Shown here one piece after another: positions 8,521-16,233 of a DNA stretch of 64,000 nucleotides. The stretch lies in NCBI GenBank assembly GCA_963747535.1, contig CAVVFX010000023.1:310001-374000 (forward strand), in the 5' to 3' direction. The translations under genes and the position numbers were made by a program. The stretch comes from CAVVFX01 sp963747535 (GTDB lineage: Bacteria; Acidobacteriota; Terriglobia; Bryobacterales; Bryobacteraceae). Each line of letters opens with the position of its first letter. Position 1 is the first letter of the stretch. The notes beneath the pieces are model-generated. The model searched no databases, was not told the origin of the DNA, and was given only the letters and a program-made list of their open reading frames with translations.

Positions 8521-9333
8521 TCAGGTGATGAACGTGGGGTTTCTGAGGACGATTAGGTTGATGTCAGAGAAGAATGAAAGCAGGTTATATTCGCTGACTG
8601 GAGCGTCGCCAGGGTGCCCGGACTGACACCGGAGTTCGAAACAACTGCGCAGCCGAGTGTGCTGATTCCCATCGATCAACTGCATGCCTTCAAGCACCCA
8701 CAGGATGTTCGAATCAAAGACCTCGCGGAGCTCGCTCAGTGTGCTGATATTCGTCGGTGAGCTGAATCGTTTGAACCTCCCGGTGGTCGCAGCAGCCATC
8801 TGCTGTGAAGCTGAGTTGAATTTGGCAAAGCCTATCTTCTCGATCGATCTGTGAATACGGTCAATGGCGGCGCACCAGCCGAGCACGGCGGCTGCTCGCA
8901 GGTATCCGTGTCCCGCGCACGCGATAGCCTCTTTGAGATAGGTATCCTCATCTGCGCTTTGGAGGCCAGTCAGCATCTTTGCCAATTCAGAGACGCCCTT
9001 CGCCAACTTCGGCTCGGTCTGGATTGGAAGGATCAGGTCATCATTGAAGTCCTTCAAAATCGACGTCAGCACCTCAAGATAGCTCGATCGGAGGTTGTTG
9101 GACCTGATAAGCTTTAGTAGCACGGCGCAGGAACCCGAGTAGCATTCAATCGTTTCCGCCGTTATCAATGCGTGCTTCGTGAGCTCCGGTGCGATCCTCG
9201 AAAACCACTGCGTCGCGCAGCCTTCTGCGCGCTGTCGCAAACCAGACTTGGCGATTCTCGGGCCCGGCTCTTTTGAAATGTCGCGCTTAAGTTGACCCAG
9301 ATCGTCGAGGAGGCACCGCAACTCGTCTAACAT
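8521..9333 (-). CDS. HEPN-like protein (putative RNase or nucleic-acid-associated)
   Basis: A 270-residue, mostly helical protein that I do not recognise as a named family. Residues ~130-175 (EAIACAGHGYLRAAAVLGW...) resemble the first helices of HEPN domains. Arg235-CQSG-His240 fits the RX4H motif that forms the active site of HEPN RNases. The N-terminal 1-125 is helical with no motif I can name. The ATG overlaps the stop of the preceding gene (TAATG), indicating a two-gene operon with translational coupling. HEPN proteins often act as toxins or anti-phage effectors, and the setting next to a mobile element and TIR genes fits. The RNase role is inference; it could be a non-catalytic HEPN. Confidence 0.65.
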   Translation of the reverse strand: MLDELRCLLDDLGQLKRDISKEPGPRIAKSGLRQRAEGCATQWFSRIAPELTKHALITAETIECYSGSCAVLLKLIRSNNLRSSYLEVLTSILKDFNDDLILPIQTEPKLAKGVSELAKMLTGLQSADEDTYLKEAIACAGHGYLRAAAVLGWCAAIDRIHRSIEKIGFAKFNSASQQMAAATTGRFKRFSSPTNISTLSELREVFDSNILWVLEGMQLIDGNQHTRLRSCFELRCQSGHPGDAPVSEYNLLSFFSDINLIVLRNPTFIT

Positions 9334-9845
9334 TAGCGAAGCTCGTTGATCACCTGAGCAAGTACCAAGCGCCCATCTTCAGATAGCCGAATCGTGGGCG
9401 ATTGTTTGTCGTACTTCTCAAATCCGTCAAAGAGGGTTGCGCTGTTCTTGAAATTCGCTGAGAAGTTCCCGGCGTCATAACACTTGCGCGCCTGACACTC
9501 CTTCCGAACCTCCTCTCCATCGAACTGAAACTCCCCCGATTTTATGCCGCTCGTCAGCGCCTGCAAGAGTGCAATGCGAATCTGGCTCTCGGAGGTTTTC
9601 GTGGTCTTTAGATCCGCAAAAAGGGGCCGCAGTTCGTCGCCTTCCTTGTAAAGAATCTGATTCAAGTCGTTGATCGTCTTTTCATATTTCTCGAGGAACT
9701 TCCTGGCCTTCACGTGGACGTCCCTTATCGTTAGATCATGCTCCGAGGGCGCGTCCGTAGTATCGGTCGCACCGCCGACGTCGTTGGCGGCCGGAGCCGT
9801 CACAGTCGGCAGGGCCGAAGCGGGCGCCGTCGTAGCCGCCACCAC
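9333..9845 (-). CDS. Hypothetical partner of the HEPN-like protein, helical/winged-helix-like
   Basis: 170 residues from a GTG at 9845, with AGAAGG about 7 nt upstream. Residues 1-33 are an Ala/Thr/Pro-rich linker-like stretch. Residues 38-80 look like long charged helices (VKARKFLEKYEKTINDLNQ). Residues ~85-170 have alternating helices and short strands ending in LSEDGRLVLAQVINEL, which could be a winged-helix fold; this is a guess. A 42-codon frame lies directly upstream in the same phase behind a TAG, so the natural protein may be longer (see 9861-9989). It is coupled by TAATG to the HEPN-like gene, so it may be the antitoxin or sensor of the pair. Confidence 0.6.
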   Translation of the reverse strand: MVAATTAPASALPTVTAPAANDVGGATDTTDAPSEHDLTIRDVHVKARKFLEKYEKTINDLNQILYKEGDELRPLFADLKTTKTSESQIRIALLQALTSGIKSGEFQFDGEEVRKECQARKCYDAGNFSANFKNSATLFDGFEKYDKQSPTIRLSEDGRLVLAQVINELR

Positions 9846-9860
9846 AGGAGCACCTTCTGC

Positions 9861-9989
9861 CTAGGTCTCTACCTGTTTCAGGTAGTGTGTCAGCAGAAGC
9901 TCGAAGCATCTCTCCTTGAGCCCCTCAGGGCACTCTTTGGCAATTGCGGCGAGCTCTAGAACATCGGCCTTCAGATCACTTAGGAGCAT
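9861..9989 (-). CDS. Short leader frame, likely severed N-terminus of the downstream gene
   Basis: A 42-residue frame (ATG 9989 to TAG 9861-9863) in the same phase as the 170-residue protein, with only five codons between its stop and that protein's GTG. Its sequence is amphipathic and well ordered (VLELAAIAKECPEGLKERCF then ELLLTHYL), like a small helical domain. Joined through the TAG, it would make one protein of an N-terminal helical domain, an Ala/Thr/Pro linker and a C-terminal domain. Either an amber mutation split one gene, readthrough occurs, or it is a separate peptide with reinitiation downstream. An extended -10-like element lies 10 nt upstream of the ATG. Confidence 0.5.
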   Translation of the reverse strand: MLLSDLKADVLELAAIAKECPEGLKERCFELLLTHYLKQVET

Positions 9990-9999
9990 CTACCTGTAC

Positions 10000-10008
10000 T
10001 ATATAGCA
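10000..10008 (-). promoter_or_regulatory. Possible extended -10 promoter of the HEPN operon
   Basis: On the minus strand the sequence reads TGC followed by TATATA, ending 10 nt before the ATG at 9989. No good -35 box stands at the usual distance. If used, the transcript would have a very short leader. Confidence 0.3.
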
Positions 10009-10138
10009 CAGGCTCGGGAGTCGGGCGTTGTTCTTCGACCGGACAGGCCCGAGCGGGATCCGCCTTCACCCTAGCCGCGACGAAGTTTTGTCGGCCGCAT
10101 GACGATACCACAACGTTTCGGGTGGCCGTCGATTAATC

Positions 10139-10154
10139 CCCGACAAGTCGGCTT
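10139..10154 (+). repeat. 16-bp direct repeat left of the TIR operon
   Basis: CCCGACAAGTCGGCTT; its partner at 11514-11529 differs at one position. Each copy contains a small dyad (CCGA-xAA/GTCGG). The two copies bracket exactly the two TIR-type genes, 1.36 kb apart. Confidence 0.55.
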
Positions 10155-10236
10155 TTCGTTAATCGCGTCCAACCGTTAGTTCCGCCACCTGCTAGGGTCA
10201 GGACCATCGCGCTGATAGGATAAGAAGAAGAATCTT

Positions 10237-10788
10237 ATGGCGACCAGCACCAACGTTTTTATTTCCTACGCTTCGGACACCAAACCCTTGGCCGAAGAGC
10301 TGACAAGAGCGCTGGAAAGCCAAGGGATCGAACCGTGGGTCGACTTTAAGGATCTGCAGCCAGGTCAGAGATGGAGAGAGGAACTCGAGCGCGCAATCGA
10401 CGCCGCACAAACGTTTGTCATCCTCGTCGGTTCCAATAGCCGGGGTACACCGTGGCAGGAGGCTGAGTGGACCGCCGCTCTGGCTAGCAGTTGGGCAGAT
10501 CGCGAAAAGAAGGTCCTTCCGGTGGTCTTTGGGGAGGGCGACGCGCCACCTTTCCTTCGGAATTGGGTTTCTCTCAGAATAGATCCTAAGCGTGAGGCTT
10601 CGACATGGACGAGGCACGTTCTCGGTGCCTTGTCGAATCTTCGTAACGAAGCTGCCCATGGCACGAGTCCGCAAAGTCGAGAGGAACGCCACGAACGACT
10701 TAACGATATTAGAAAGGCCGCTGAGGAACTTCGAAAAGGACAGCCGGATGAGCCCCCCGCAAGCCCGGCAAAGGTTCAATCCGAGTAG
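10237..10788 (+). CDS. TIR domain protein (putative NAD+ hydrolase or cyclase)
   Basis: 183 residues. A complete bacterial TIR domain occupies ~5-135: strand and loop VFISYASD (7-14), the WVDFKDLQPGQRWREEL segment (34-50), VILVGSNS (61-68), and the WQEAEW motif with Trp73 and Glu77 at the position of the catalytic glutamate of NAD-cleaving TIR proteins. The C-terminal ~45 residues are a charged helix followed by a Pro/Ala tail, with no sensor domain. The stop (TAG) is followed at once by the next gene's ATG, so the two form an operon. Bacterial TIR domains commonly act in abortive anti-phage defence by depleting NAD+ or making a signal molecule; that role here is inferred. Confidence 0.88.
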   Translation: MATSTNVFISYASDTKPLAEELTRALESQGIEPWVDFKDLQPGQRWREELERAIDAAQTFVILVGSNSRGTPWQEAEWTAALASSWADREKKVLPVVFGEGDAPPFLRNWVSLRIDPKREASTWTRHVLGALSNLRNEAAHGTSPQSREERHERLNDIRKAAEELRKGQPDEPPASPAKVQSE

Positions 10789-11418
10789 ATGGCTCGTCCA
10801 CGTTTCGGTGAGGGTGATCTAGCACTCGACCCATCTAAATCCGTTTTCATCAACTGTCCTTTTGATGCTGAATACGCGCCACTCTTCGACGCCATTGTGT
10901 TTGCGACGGTTTGTTGTGGGTTTATACCCCGGAGCGCTCTTGAGAGTGGCACGGTCTCCGAACCGCGTCTTAGCCGAATTCTGAGGGCGTTGTTCAGCAG
11001 CAAATACTCCATTCACGATCTATCGCGCTGCGCCGGGGAGGGCATCGACAACATGGCACGCTTCAACATGCCGCTCGAACTGGGAATGGCGATGGCACGT
11101 CGATTCATGGAGCCTCCTAACGAGCATGACTGGCTCGTGTTGGTTCCGGGCGGTCACACGTACGCCCGATTCATCTCTGATTTGACGGCCTATGATCCTG
11201 CCACTCACGACGGCTCGGTGCCCAGTGTCGTCGTTGCTGTGATGTCGTGGTTGGCTACGCGAACCGATGCGATTCCGCCGGTCACGCCGAAAGAAGTACT
11301 GGCATTGTTGCCCACCTTTCAGATGAGTAGAGCAGCACTCGACGAAGCTTGGGGCGGGTTCCCGCCCTGGGCGGATATCATTGTGGCCGCCCTTGACATC
11401 GCCAGGCAGCTAGGCTAA
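10789..11418 (+). CDS. TIR/nucleoside-deoxyribosyltransferase-like protein
   Basis: 209 residues starting directly after the TIR gene's stop. It belongs to a family I know only as uncharacterised, with the signature FINCPFD (20-26), a CGFIPR loop (43-48), YSIHDLSR (73-80) and NMPLELGMA (93-101). The layout (first strand with acidic/Asn loop, third strand HDLSR, then a conserved Glu97 before a helix) matches the flavodoxin-like fold shared by TIR domains, nucleoside 2-deoxyribosyltransferases and nucleotide N-glycosidases. The C-terminal ~75 residues (PKEVLALLPTF...) form a helical tail. Paired with a bona fide TIR protein, it may be a second NAD/nucleotide-processing enzyme, a sensor, or a partner in a complex. 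Confidence 0.7.
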   Translation: MARPRFGEGDLALDPSKSVFINCPFDAEYAPLFDAIVFATVCCGFIPRSALESGTVSEPRLSRILRALFSSKYSIHDLSRCAGEGIDNMARFNMPLELGMAMARRFMEPPNEHDWLVLVPGGHTYARFISDLTAYDPATHDGSVPSVVVAVMSWLATRTDAIPPVTPKEVLALLPTFQMSRAALDEAWGGFPPWADIIVAALDIARQLG

Positions 11419-11513
11419 AGGGTGAGGAGGCCGCTCCGCAGTACTCTCTATCTTGCAAACTGCCCTCCTTAACTGCCTATCAGCGATGCTGCTAACCTGG
11501 TGGAAGGATTACT

Positions 11514-11529
11514 CCCGATAAGTCGGCTT
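11514..11529 (+). repeat. 16-bp direct repeat right of the TIR operon
   Basis: CCCGATAAGTCGGCTT, 15 of 16 identical to 10139-10154 and in the same orientation. It lies 96 bp after the stop of the second TIR-operon gene. Confidence 0.55.
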
Positions 11530-11693
11530 GTAACCGGTAGTCCGGGCAATGCGGCATTTTTGTCGTGTAACGCCTACCGGTGGAAGTACAATGTGGCGAA
11601 CGATAGGAGGGGTGCGTTCCAGAAGCAGGTCTTTGGCCGCTCTTTCCTTCGTTTCCGTGGGCAGGCAGCGGGCTGTTTTAGGGGATCCATGCG

Positions 11694-11712
11694 TTAAGTG
11701 AACAGTATTGGG
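11694..11712 (+). repeat. Right arm of the 19-bp island inverted repeat
   Basis: Matches the reverse complement of 4135-4153 with one mismatch. See that entry for the interpretation. Confidence 0.4.
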
Positions 11713-12038
11713 GCAAGGCCGCAATGGAGGCGCTCAGATCAATGTGGCTCTCAAATTGGGCTCCAACGATTTTCATGGAAGCCTTTTCTAGTTCAATCGC
11801 GACGAAGCACCGGCTTCCCGCTCGCCCTTACTGGCCGCCACCAGTCCGAAACAGGTAATTCGCAACAACCAATTCGGTTTCTCGGGAGGTGGGCCGCGGC
11901 TCCCGGCGGCGGGGAAGAGCGTTCCCAGAAGTGGGGACGCTGCACGCATGAGTGCGTGCGCCACACCAAAGTGACGAGAGCGCCCGGCCAAGGCGGTATT
12001 GCCACTGATCAAGATGCAATAGAATCTGGAAAGTAAAG

Positions 12039-12833
12039 ATGACAACTGATCTTGATGTGAGAGATCGAGCGGACCGCTTTCGCCTGGACGGCAAACTCGC
12101 CATCATAACCGGTGGTAGCAAAGGCATCGGACTGGGCATCGCGCGGGCTATGGCTAAAGCCGGCGCGAGGGTCTTCCTGGTTGCCCGCCCGAGTCCTGAG
12201 CTGGAGAGCGCGATCGTCGAACTGCGCCGCAATGGAGCAAGAGCGGAAGCCTGTCCCTTCGATATGCATCAGTACGCGCAGATTCCCGAGTGGTACGATG
12301 GCGTGGTTGCGAAACACGGAGTCCCCGACATACTGGTGAACTCGGCGGGGATCACCAGGCGCGGTCCGGCGGAGACTCTCTCTCTTGACGACTGGCACGA
12401 AGTGATGGCGATTAATGTGTCGGCAGTCTTCGCTATGAGCCAGGCCTTCGCGCGCCGTCTGATCGCAGACGCGAAATCAGGAAAGATTATCAATATCGCT
12501 TCACTCATGACCTCGGCCACCAGACCGGGAACGGCGGCTTACACCGCCTCCAAAGGCGGAGTCGGTCAACTGACGAAAGCGCTCGCGATCGATTGGGCGC
12601 CGAAGGGGATTCTGGTGAACGCCATTGCACCGGGCTTCATCCGGACGGATTTGACGGGGCCTCTTTGGGCCGACACTACCTTTGATGAGTGGGTGAAGAA
12701 AAGAACTCCCCTGGCGCGCTGGGGCACGCCCGAGGATATCGCGCTTCCCGCGGTATTCCTGGCCTCCAGCGCCTCCGACTTCATGACCGGCCAGGTGGTT
12801 TACGTGGATGGTGGCTGGCTGGCTACGTTCTAG
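12039..12833 (+). CDS. Short-chain dehydrogenase, gluconate/deoxygluconate dehydrogenase-like
   Basis: A classical SDR oxidoreductase of 264 residues. The cofactor motif TGGSKGIG is at 24-31, NSAG at 101-104, and the catalytic tetrad includes Ser155, Tyr168 and Lys172. The end DGGWLATF is typical of the gluconate 5-dehydrogenase / 2-deoxy-D-gluconate 3-dehydrogenase (IdnO/KduD) group, though substrate calls within SDRs are unreliable. A GGAAAG lies just before the ATG. The convergent neighbour is a sugar-isomerase-like protein, which supports a role in uronate or sugar-acid breakdown. Confidence 0.85.
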   Translation: MTTDLDVRDRADRFRLDGKLAIITGGSKGIGLGIARAMAKAGARVFLVARPSPELESAIVELRRNGARAEACPFDMHQYAQIPEWYDGVVAKHGVPDILVNSAGITRRGPAETLSLDDWHEVMAINVSAVFAMSQAFARRLIADAKSGKIINIASLMTSATRPGTAAYTASKGGVGQLTKALAIDWAPKGILVNAIAPGFIRTDLTGPLWADTTFDEWVKKRTPLARWGTPEDIALPAVFLASSASDFMTGQVVYVDGGWLATF

Positions 12834-12874
12834 ACCGGCCCGATCGGTTTCGCTTCATCGAAGAGACAAATGCG

Positions 12875-13795
12875 CTACGCGAACGCCGCGCGCATCACGT
12901 CGAGGCTCTTCGCGACAGCCGTTTCCGGATTCTCTTTGCCCTCCATCTCCAGCGACACGTAGCCGCGAAAACTGGCTTTGCGCAAGATCCCGGCGATCCG
13001 TTTGTAGTCCAGGTTCAAGGTGTAGTATTCACCCCCGCCAAAGTACGTCTTGAAGTGCACGATCGCCGCGTGCGGAGCAATCCTTTCAATCTCGGGATAG
13101 GGATCGCCGGGAAAATTGCCGATATCGAGGTTGATTCCCAGCCACGGCGAGTTGACGCCACTTACAATGCGCAACAGATTCTCCGTTTTGATCGACACGC
13201 CCCAATGATTCTCGAGCATTAACATCACACCGGCCTTTTCCGCCGCCGGAATGCAAGCCCGAATCGAATCGATGCACCAGTCAATCGCGTCGGCTTCGGT
13301 ATAGCCTGGAATCGGAGGCTCATCACCCTTGACTTTCATCAGATCGTCGAAAAGCCGGATGGTGCGCCACCGTCCGGAGTTGATGCGCACTGCGGGAGCC
13401 CCGAGTTTCACTGCCAGATCGATACCGTATTCGGTATGGCGAATCGCCTGGCCGCGTTCGTCCGCCCAGGGAGAGACGAAGTCCTGATGGATGGAGAACA
13501 TCGTCACGGCCAAACCACGCAGTAGCGCGGCGCGTTTCAGCGAATACAGATATTCGGGAGACTCGTTGGTCATTTGGCGATGAAGAAGTTCCACTCCATC
13601 GAAGCCGAGACGCGCCGCTTCTTCGATGACCTTTTCGACGGGATAGCGGTCGCGGGTGAAATGCCAGTAGGAATAACTCGAAACGGAGAAGCGCGGTCCG
13701 GACGGTAGGGCATGCGGCGTCTGCGCGGCCGCCGCCGGAGTGAGAGCGCACGCCAGCGGCGTCGCAAGAAATCCTCGGCGCGATTGGGTATCCAT
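12875..13795 (-). CDS. Secreted sugar phosphate isomerase/epimerase-like TIM-barrel protein
   Basis: 306 residues from the ATG at 13795. The N-terminus MDTQSRRGFLATPLACAL with a following AAAAQ is a twin-arginine-type leader, so the protein is probably exported. The remainder is an AP-endonuclease-2-like xylose-isomerase barrel (SYWHFTRDRYPVEKVIEEAA, GFDGVELLH, LENHWG, INLDIGNF, HFKTYF, EMEGKEN), with the His/Glu/Asp residues that bind metal in this superfamily. A longer open frame runs upstream to 14383, but it is antisense to the permease and is rejected. Epimerase or isomerase activity on a sugar or inositol-type substrate is the family expectation. Confidence 0.82.
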   Translation of the reverse strand: MDTQSRRGFLATPLACALTPAAAAQTPHALPSGPRFSVSSYSYWHFTRDRYPVEKVIEEAARLGFDGVELLHRQMTNESPEYLYSLKRAALLRGLAVTMFSIHQDFVSPWADERGQAIRHTEYGIDLAVKLGAPAVRINSGRWRTIRLFDDLMKVKGDEPPIPGYTEADAIDWCIDSIRACIPAAEKAGVMLMLENHWGVSIKTENLLRIVSGVNSPWLGINLDIGNFPGDPYPEIERIAPHAAIVHFKTYFGGGEYYTLNLDYKRIAGILRKASFRGYVSLEMEGKENPETAVAKSLDVMRAAFA

Positions 13796-13846
13796 CCAGC
13801 CATTGTACGCAGCTTCCCTGCCCTCGGAGAATGCGATGATACGGGA

Positions 13847-15157
13847 TTGCCCACTCCGCGCCTGGTTCGCCAGCTTGGACTGTTCGACGCCACCATGATC
13901 GTCATGGGGGGCATCGTCGGTTCCGGCATTTTCATTAATCCTTACGTTGTCGCGCTCCGCGTCCACACGCCGTTTCTGATTCTCGGAGTTTGGCTCGCAG
14001 GGGGTGTCCTGGCCATGTTGGGCGCCTTCATTTGGGCGGAACTGGCGACACGCCTTCCGGGCGCGGGCGGACAATATCTCTACCTGCGTGAGGCTTACCA
14101 CCCCGCGGTTGCATTCGTGTATGGATGGGTGCTGCTGCTGGTCACACAGACCGGCGGCATGGCTGCCGTCGCGGTGACGTTCGCGCGGTACTATCGCGAG
14201 ATTACCGGCTCCAGCGCGAGCGATGCCGTGGTGGCTTCCACGGCCCTCCTCGGACTGACCGCGATCAACTGCTTTGGCGCGCGCGCCGGAAGCAACGTGC
14301 AAAGCCTGTTGATGCTGCTCAAGGCCAGCGCCATCGCGGCTTTGGTCGCGGTCGGGATTGCGTTGGGCGGTGGCGCGATTCATCCACTGCCCCTCCTCGA
14401 CCAGCCGGTCTCGCCGGATCTCTTTCGCGCCATTGGAGCCGCCATGGCGCCAGTCGCCTTCGCCTATGGGGGCTGGCAGACAGCTAGCTTTGTCGCCGGC
14501 GAAATGCGTGATCCGCGCCGCGATCTTTCCCGCGGCCTAGTGTTCGGCGTTCTCGGAGTGGTGCTGCTCTATTTTGCGGTGAATTTCGTTTGTCTGAAAG
14601 TGCTCGGACCGGCAGGCCTTGCCGCGACCAGAATTCCCGCCTCAGCGGTCATGCAGAAGGCGCTCGGCGAACGGGGCGCGCAATGGATCGCGGTGGGCAT
14701 TGCCGTGTCCACGCTCGGCTTCTTGAGTCAGGGGATTCTCACGGCTCCGCGCGTCTACTACGCGATGGCTCGCGACGGACTTTTCTTCCGTAGTGTGGGC
14801 TGGCTTTCGCCCCGGTCCGGCGCGCCGGTAGTGGCCATCGTCCTTCAGGGCATAGCCGCCACCGTAATCGCGCTGAGCGGCCGGTATGAGCAGATCCTCA
14901 ACTATGTTGTCTCCGTGGATTTCATCTCGTTCGGCTTCACTGCCGCGTCGCTGTTCGTGTTCCGGCGAACAATGCCTGCGGCGGGAACGTACCTGACTCC
15001 CGGCCATCCGTATACCACCGGGCTGTTCGTGCTCGCCTGCGCAGGAATCGTCGCGAGCACGATAGCGGCGTTTCCGGAGAACAGTGCGATCGGTCTCGGC
15101 ATCCTCTTGACAGGGCTGCCGGTATATTGGCTTTGGAGGCGACGCGGGCACGCATGA
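13847..15157 (+). CDS. APC-family amino acid permease
   Basis: A polytopic membrane transporter of about 436 residues with some twelve hydrophobic segments. The first helix carries the APC superfamily hallmark MGGIVGSGIF, followed by the GGVLAMLGAFIWAELATRLPGAGGQ-type region. The start is uncertain: the frame is open further upstream into the leader of the opposite gene, no ATG precedes the conserved start, and TTG at 13847 fits the usual family N-terminus (LPTPRLVRQLGLFDA). Its stop overlaps the ATG of the aminotransferase by 4 bp, so the two probably import and process the same amino acid. The exact substrate is not evident. Confidence 0.88.
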   Translation: MPTPRLVRQLGLFDATMIVMGGIVGSGIFINPYVVALRVHTPFLILGVWLAGGVLAMLGAFIWAELATRLPGAGGQYLYLREAYHPAVAFVYGWVLLLVTQTGGMAAVAVTFARYYREITGSSASDAVVASTALLGLTAINCFGARAGSNVQSLLMLLKASAIAALVAVGIALGGGAIHPLPLLDQPVSPDLFRAIGAAMAPVAFAYGGWQTASFVAGEMRDPRRDLSRGLVFGVLGVVLLYFAVNFVCLKVLGPAGLAATRIPASAVMQKALGERGAQWIAVGIAVSTLGFLSQGILTAPRVYYAMARDGLFFRSVGWLSPRSGAPVVAIVLQGIAATVIALSGRYEQILNYVVSVDFISFGFTAASLFVFRRTMPAAGTYLTPGHPYTTGLFVLACAGIVASTIAAFPENSAIGLGILLTGLPVYWLWRRRGHA

Positions 15158-16230
15158 GGAAGAAATACTCCGAATACATGTACTGGGCGAAAACACAGAG
15201 CAAAGCCCGGTTCAACCTGGCGACGAGCGGAGTCGGGAGCTTCCCGCTGCGAGAGCTCGGCTTCAGTGCCGGTGAGCTCGAAGGCCAGCTGGAAATCAAC
15301 GGCAACAATTCGTACGGCTACCAACCGCTTCTCGCCGCGATCGCCGCGAAATGCGAAACCAGCCCGGACTGTGTTGTGACTGCGGCGGGAACCTCGATGG
15401 CCAACCATCTGGCTATGGCGGCGCTGCTCGAACCCGGCGACGAAGTCCTGATCGAGAATCCCACGTACGAACTGATTGTCTCCGCGGCGGAATACCTGGG
15501 CGCTTCGATCAAGCGGTTCGCGCGCAGGGAAGAGGACGGCTATGCGATCGATCCCGCGGAATTGCGCCGTGCAGTGACGCCGAAGACCAGGCTCATCATC
15601 CTGACCAACCTCCATAATCCAAGCAGCGTACTCACCTCCGACGAGGCGCTGCGCGAGGCCGGTTCGCTCGGCCCGACGGTGCTGGTCGATGAAGTCTATC
15701 TGGACGCGGTCTATGAGAACACGCCGCGCAGCTCCTTTCATTTAGGGCCGAACTTCGTGGTGACCAATAGTCTGACCAAGGTATACGGGCTCTCCGGACT
15801 GCGTTGCGGCTGGATCCTCGCGCAGCCTGACCTCGCACGTGCGATCTGGCGCTTGAATGACGTCTTCGCGGCCACGCCCGTGCACCCGGGAGAACTGCTC
15901 AGCGTGGCCGCGTTCCGGCAACTCGACGCCATCCGTCAGAAGGCGCGTCGCGTTGTGGCAGCCGATCGCGCGTTGCTCGCTCAGTTCCTGCGAGACAACC
16001 AATGCGTCTCCGCGCCCACGACGCAATTTGGTACGACTGCCATCCTTCACCTGCGCGACTACAGCGTTGACGATTTCCTGGCTCGTCTGCGTGCGGAGTA
16101 TGAAACTTCGGCTGTGCCGGGGCGGTTTTTCGGAATGCCGGATCATTTCCGCATTGGCATGGGGGTGGACAATGCGATGTTCGCAGAAGGCTTAGCCAAC
16201 ATCGAAAGACTCTGCAGATCGATCCGGTGA
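15154..16230 (+). CDS. PLP-dependent aminotransferase class I/II
   Basis: 358 residues from the ATG at 15154, which overlaps the permease stop (ATGA); a GGAGG lies 14 nt upstream. It has the fold-type I aminotransferase pattern: NNSYGYQPLL substrate/PLP region, AAGTSMANHL phosphate-binding turn, LTNLHNPSS, VDEVYLDA with the pyridine-N-binding Asp, and the Schiff-base lysine in SLTKVYGLSGLRCGW. A conserved arginine near the C-terminus (FRIGMG) would bind the substrate carboxylate. Translational coupling to an amino acid permease points to catabolism of an imported amino acid. Confidence 0.88.
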   Translation: MRKKYSEYMYWAKTQSKARFNLATSGVGSFPLRELGFSAGELEGQLEINGNNSYGYQPLLAAIAAKCETSPDCVVTAAGTSMANHLAMAALLEPGDEVLIENPTYELIVSAAEYLGASIKRFARREEDGYAIDPAELRRAVTPKTRLIILTNLHNPSSVLTSDEALREAGSLGPTVLVDEVYLDAVYENTPRSSFHLGPNFVVTNSLTKVYGLSGLRCGWILAQPDLARAIWRLNDVFAATPVHPGELLSVAAFRQLDAIRQKARRVVAADRALLAQFLRDNQCVSAPTTQFGTTAILHLRDYSVDDFLARLRAEYETSAVPGRFFGMPDHFRIGMGVDNAMFAEGLANIERLCRSIR

Positions 16231-16233
16231 TTC

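Larger units (their letters stand above)
11419..12038. other. Non-coding stretch at the right border of the island
   Basis: No convincing gene in 620 bp. Contains the second 16-bp direct repeat (11514-11529), an ACCGGTAG...CTACCGGT dyad (about 11534-11577), and the right arm (11694-11712) of the 19-bp inverted repeat that begins at 4135. Probably island-edge sequence plus the promoter of the downstream dehydrogenase. Confidence 0.5.

Noticed and set aside
7988..8626. 212-codon plus-strand frame overlapping the HEPN-like gene end
   Set aside because: Begins inside the direct-repeat region, reads through repeats, and has no protein-like composition.
13796..14383. N-terminal extension of the TIM-barrel isomerase frame
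   Set aside because: Antisense to conserved permease helices; the Tat-type leader at 13795 gives a natural start.
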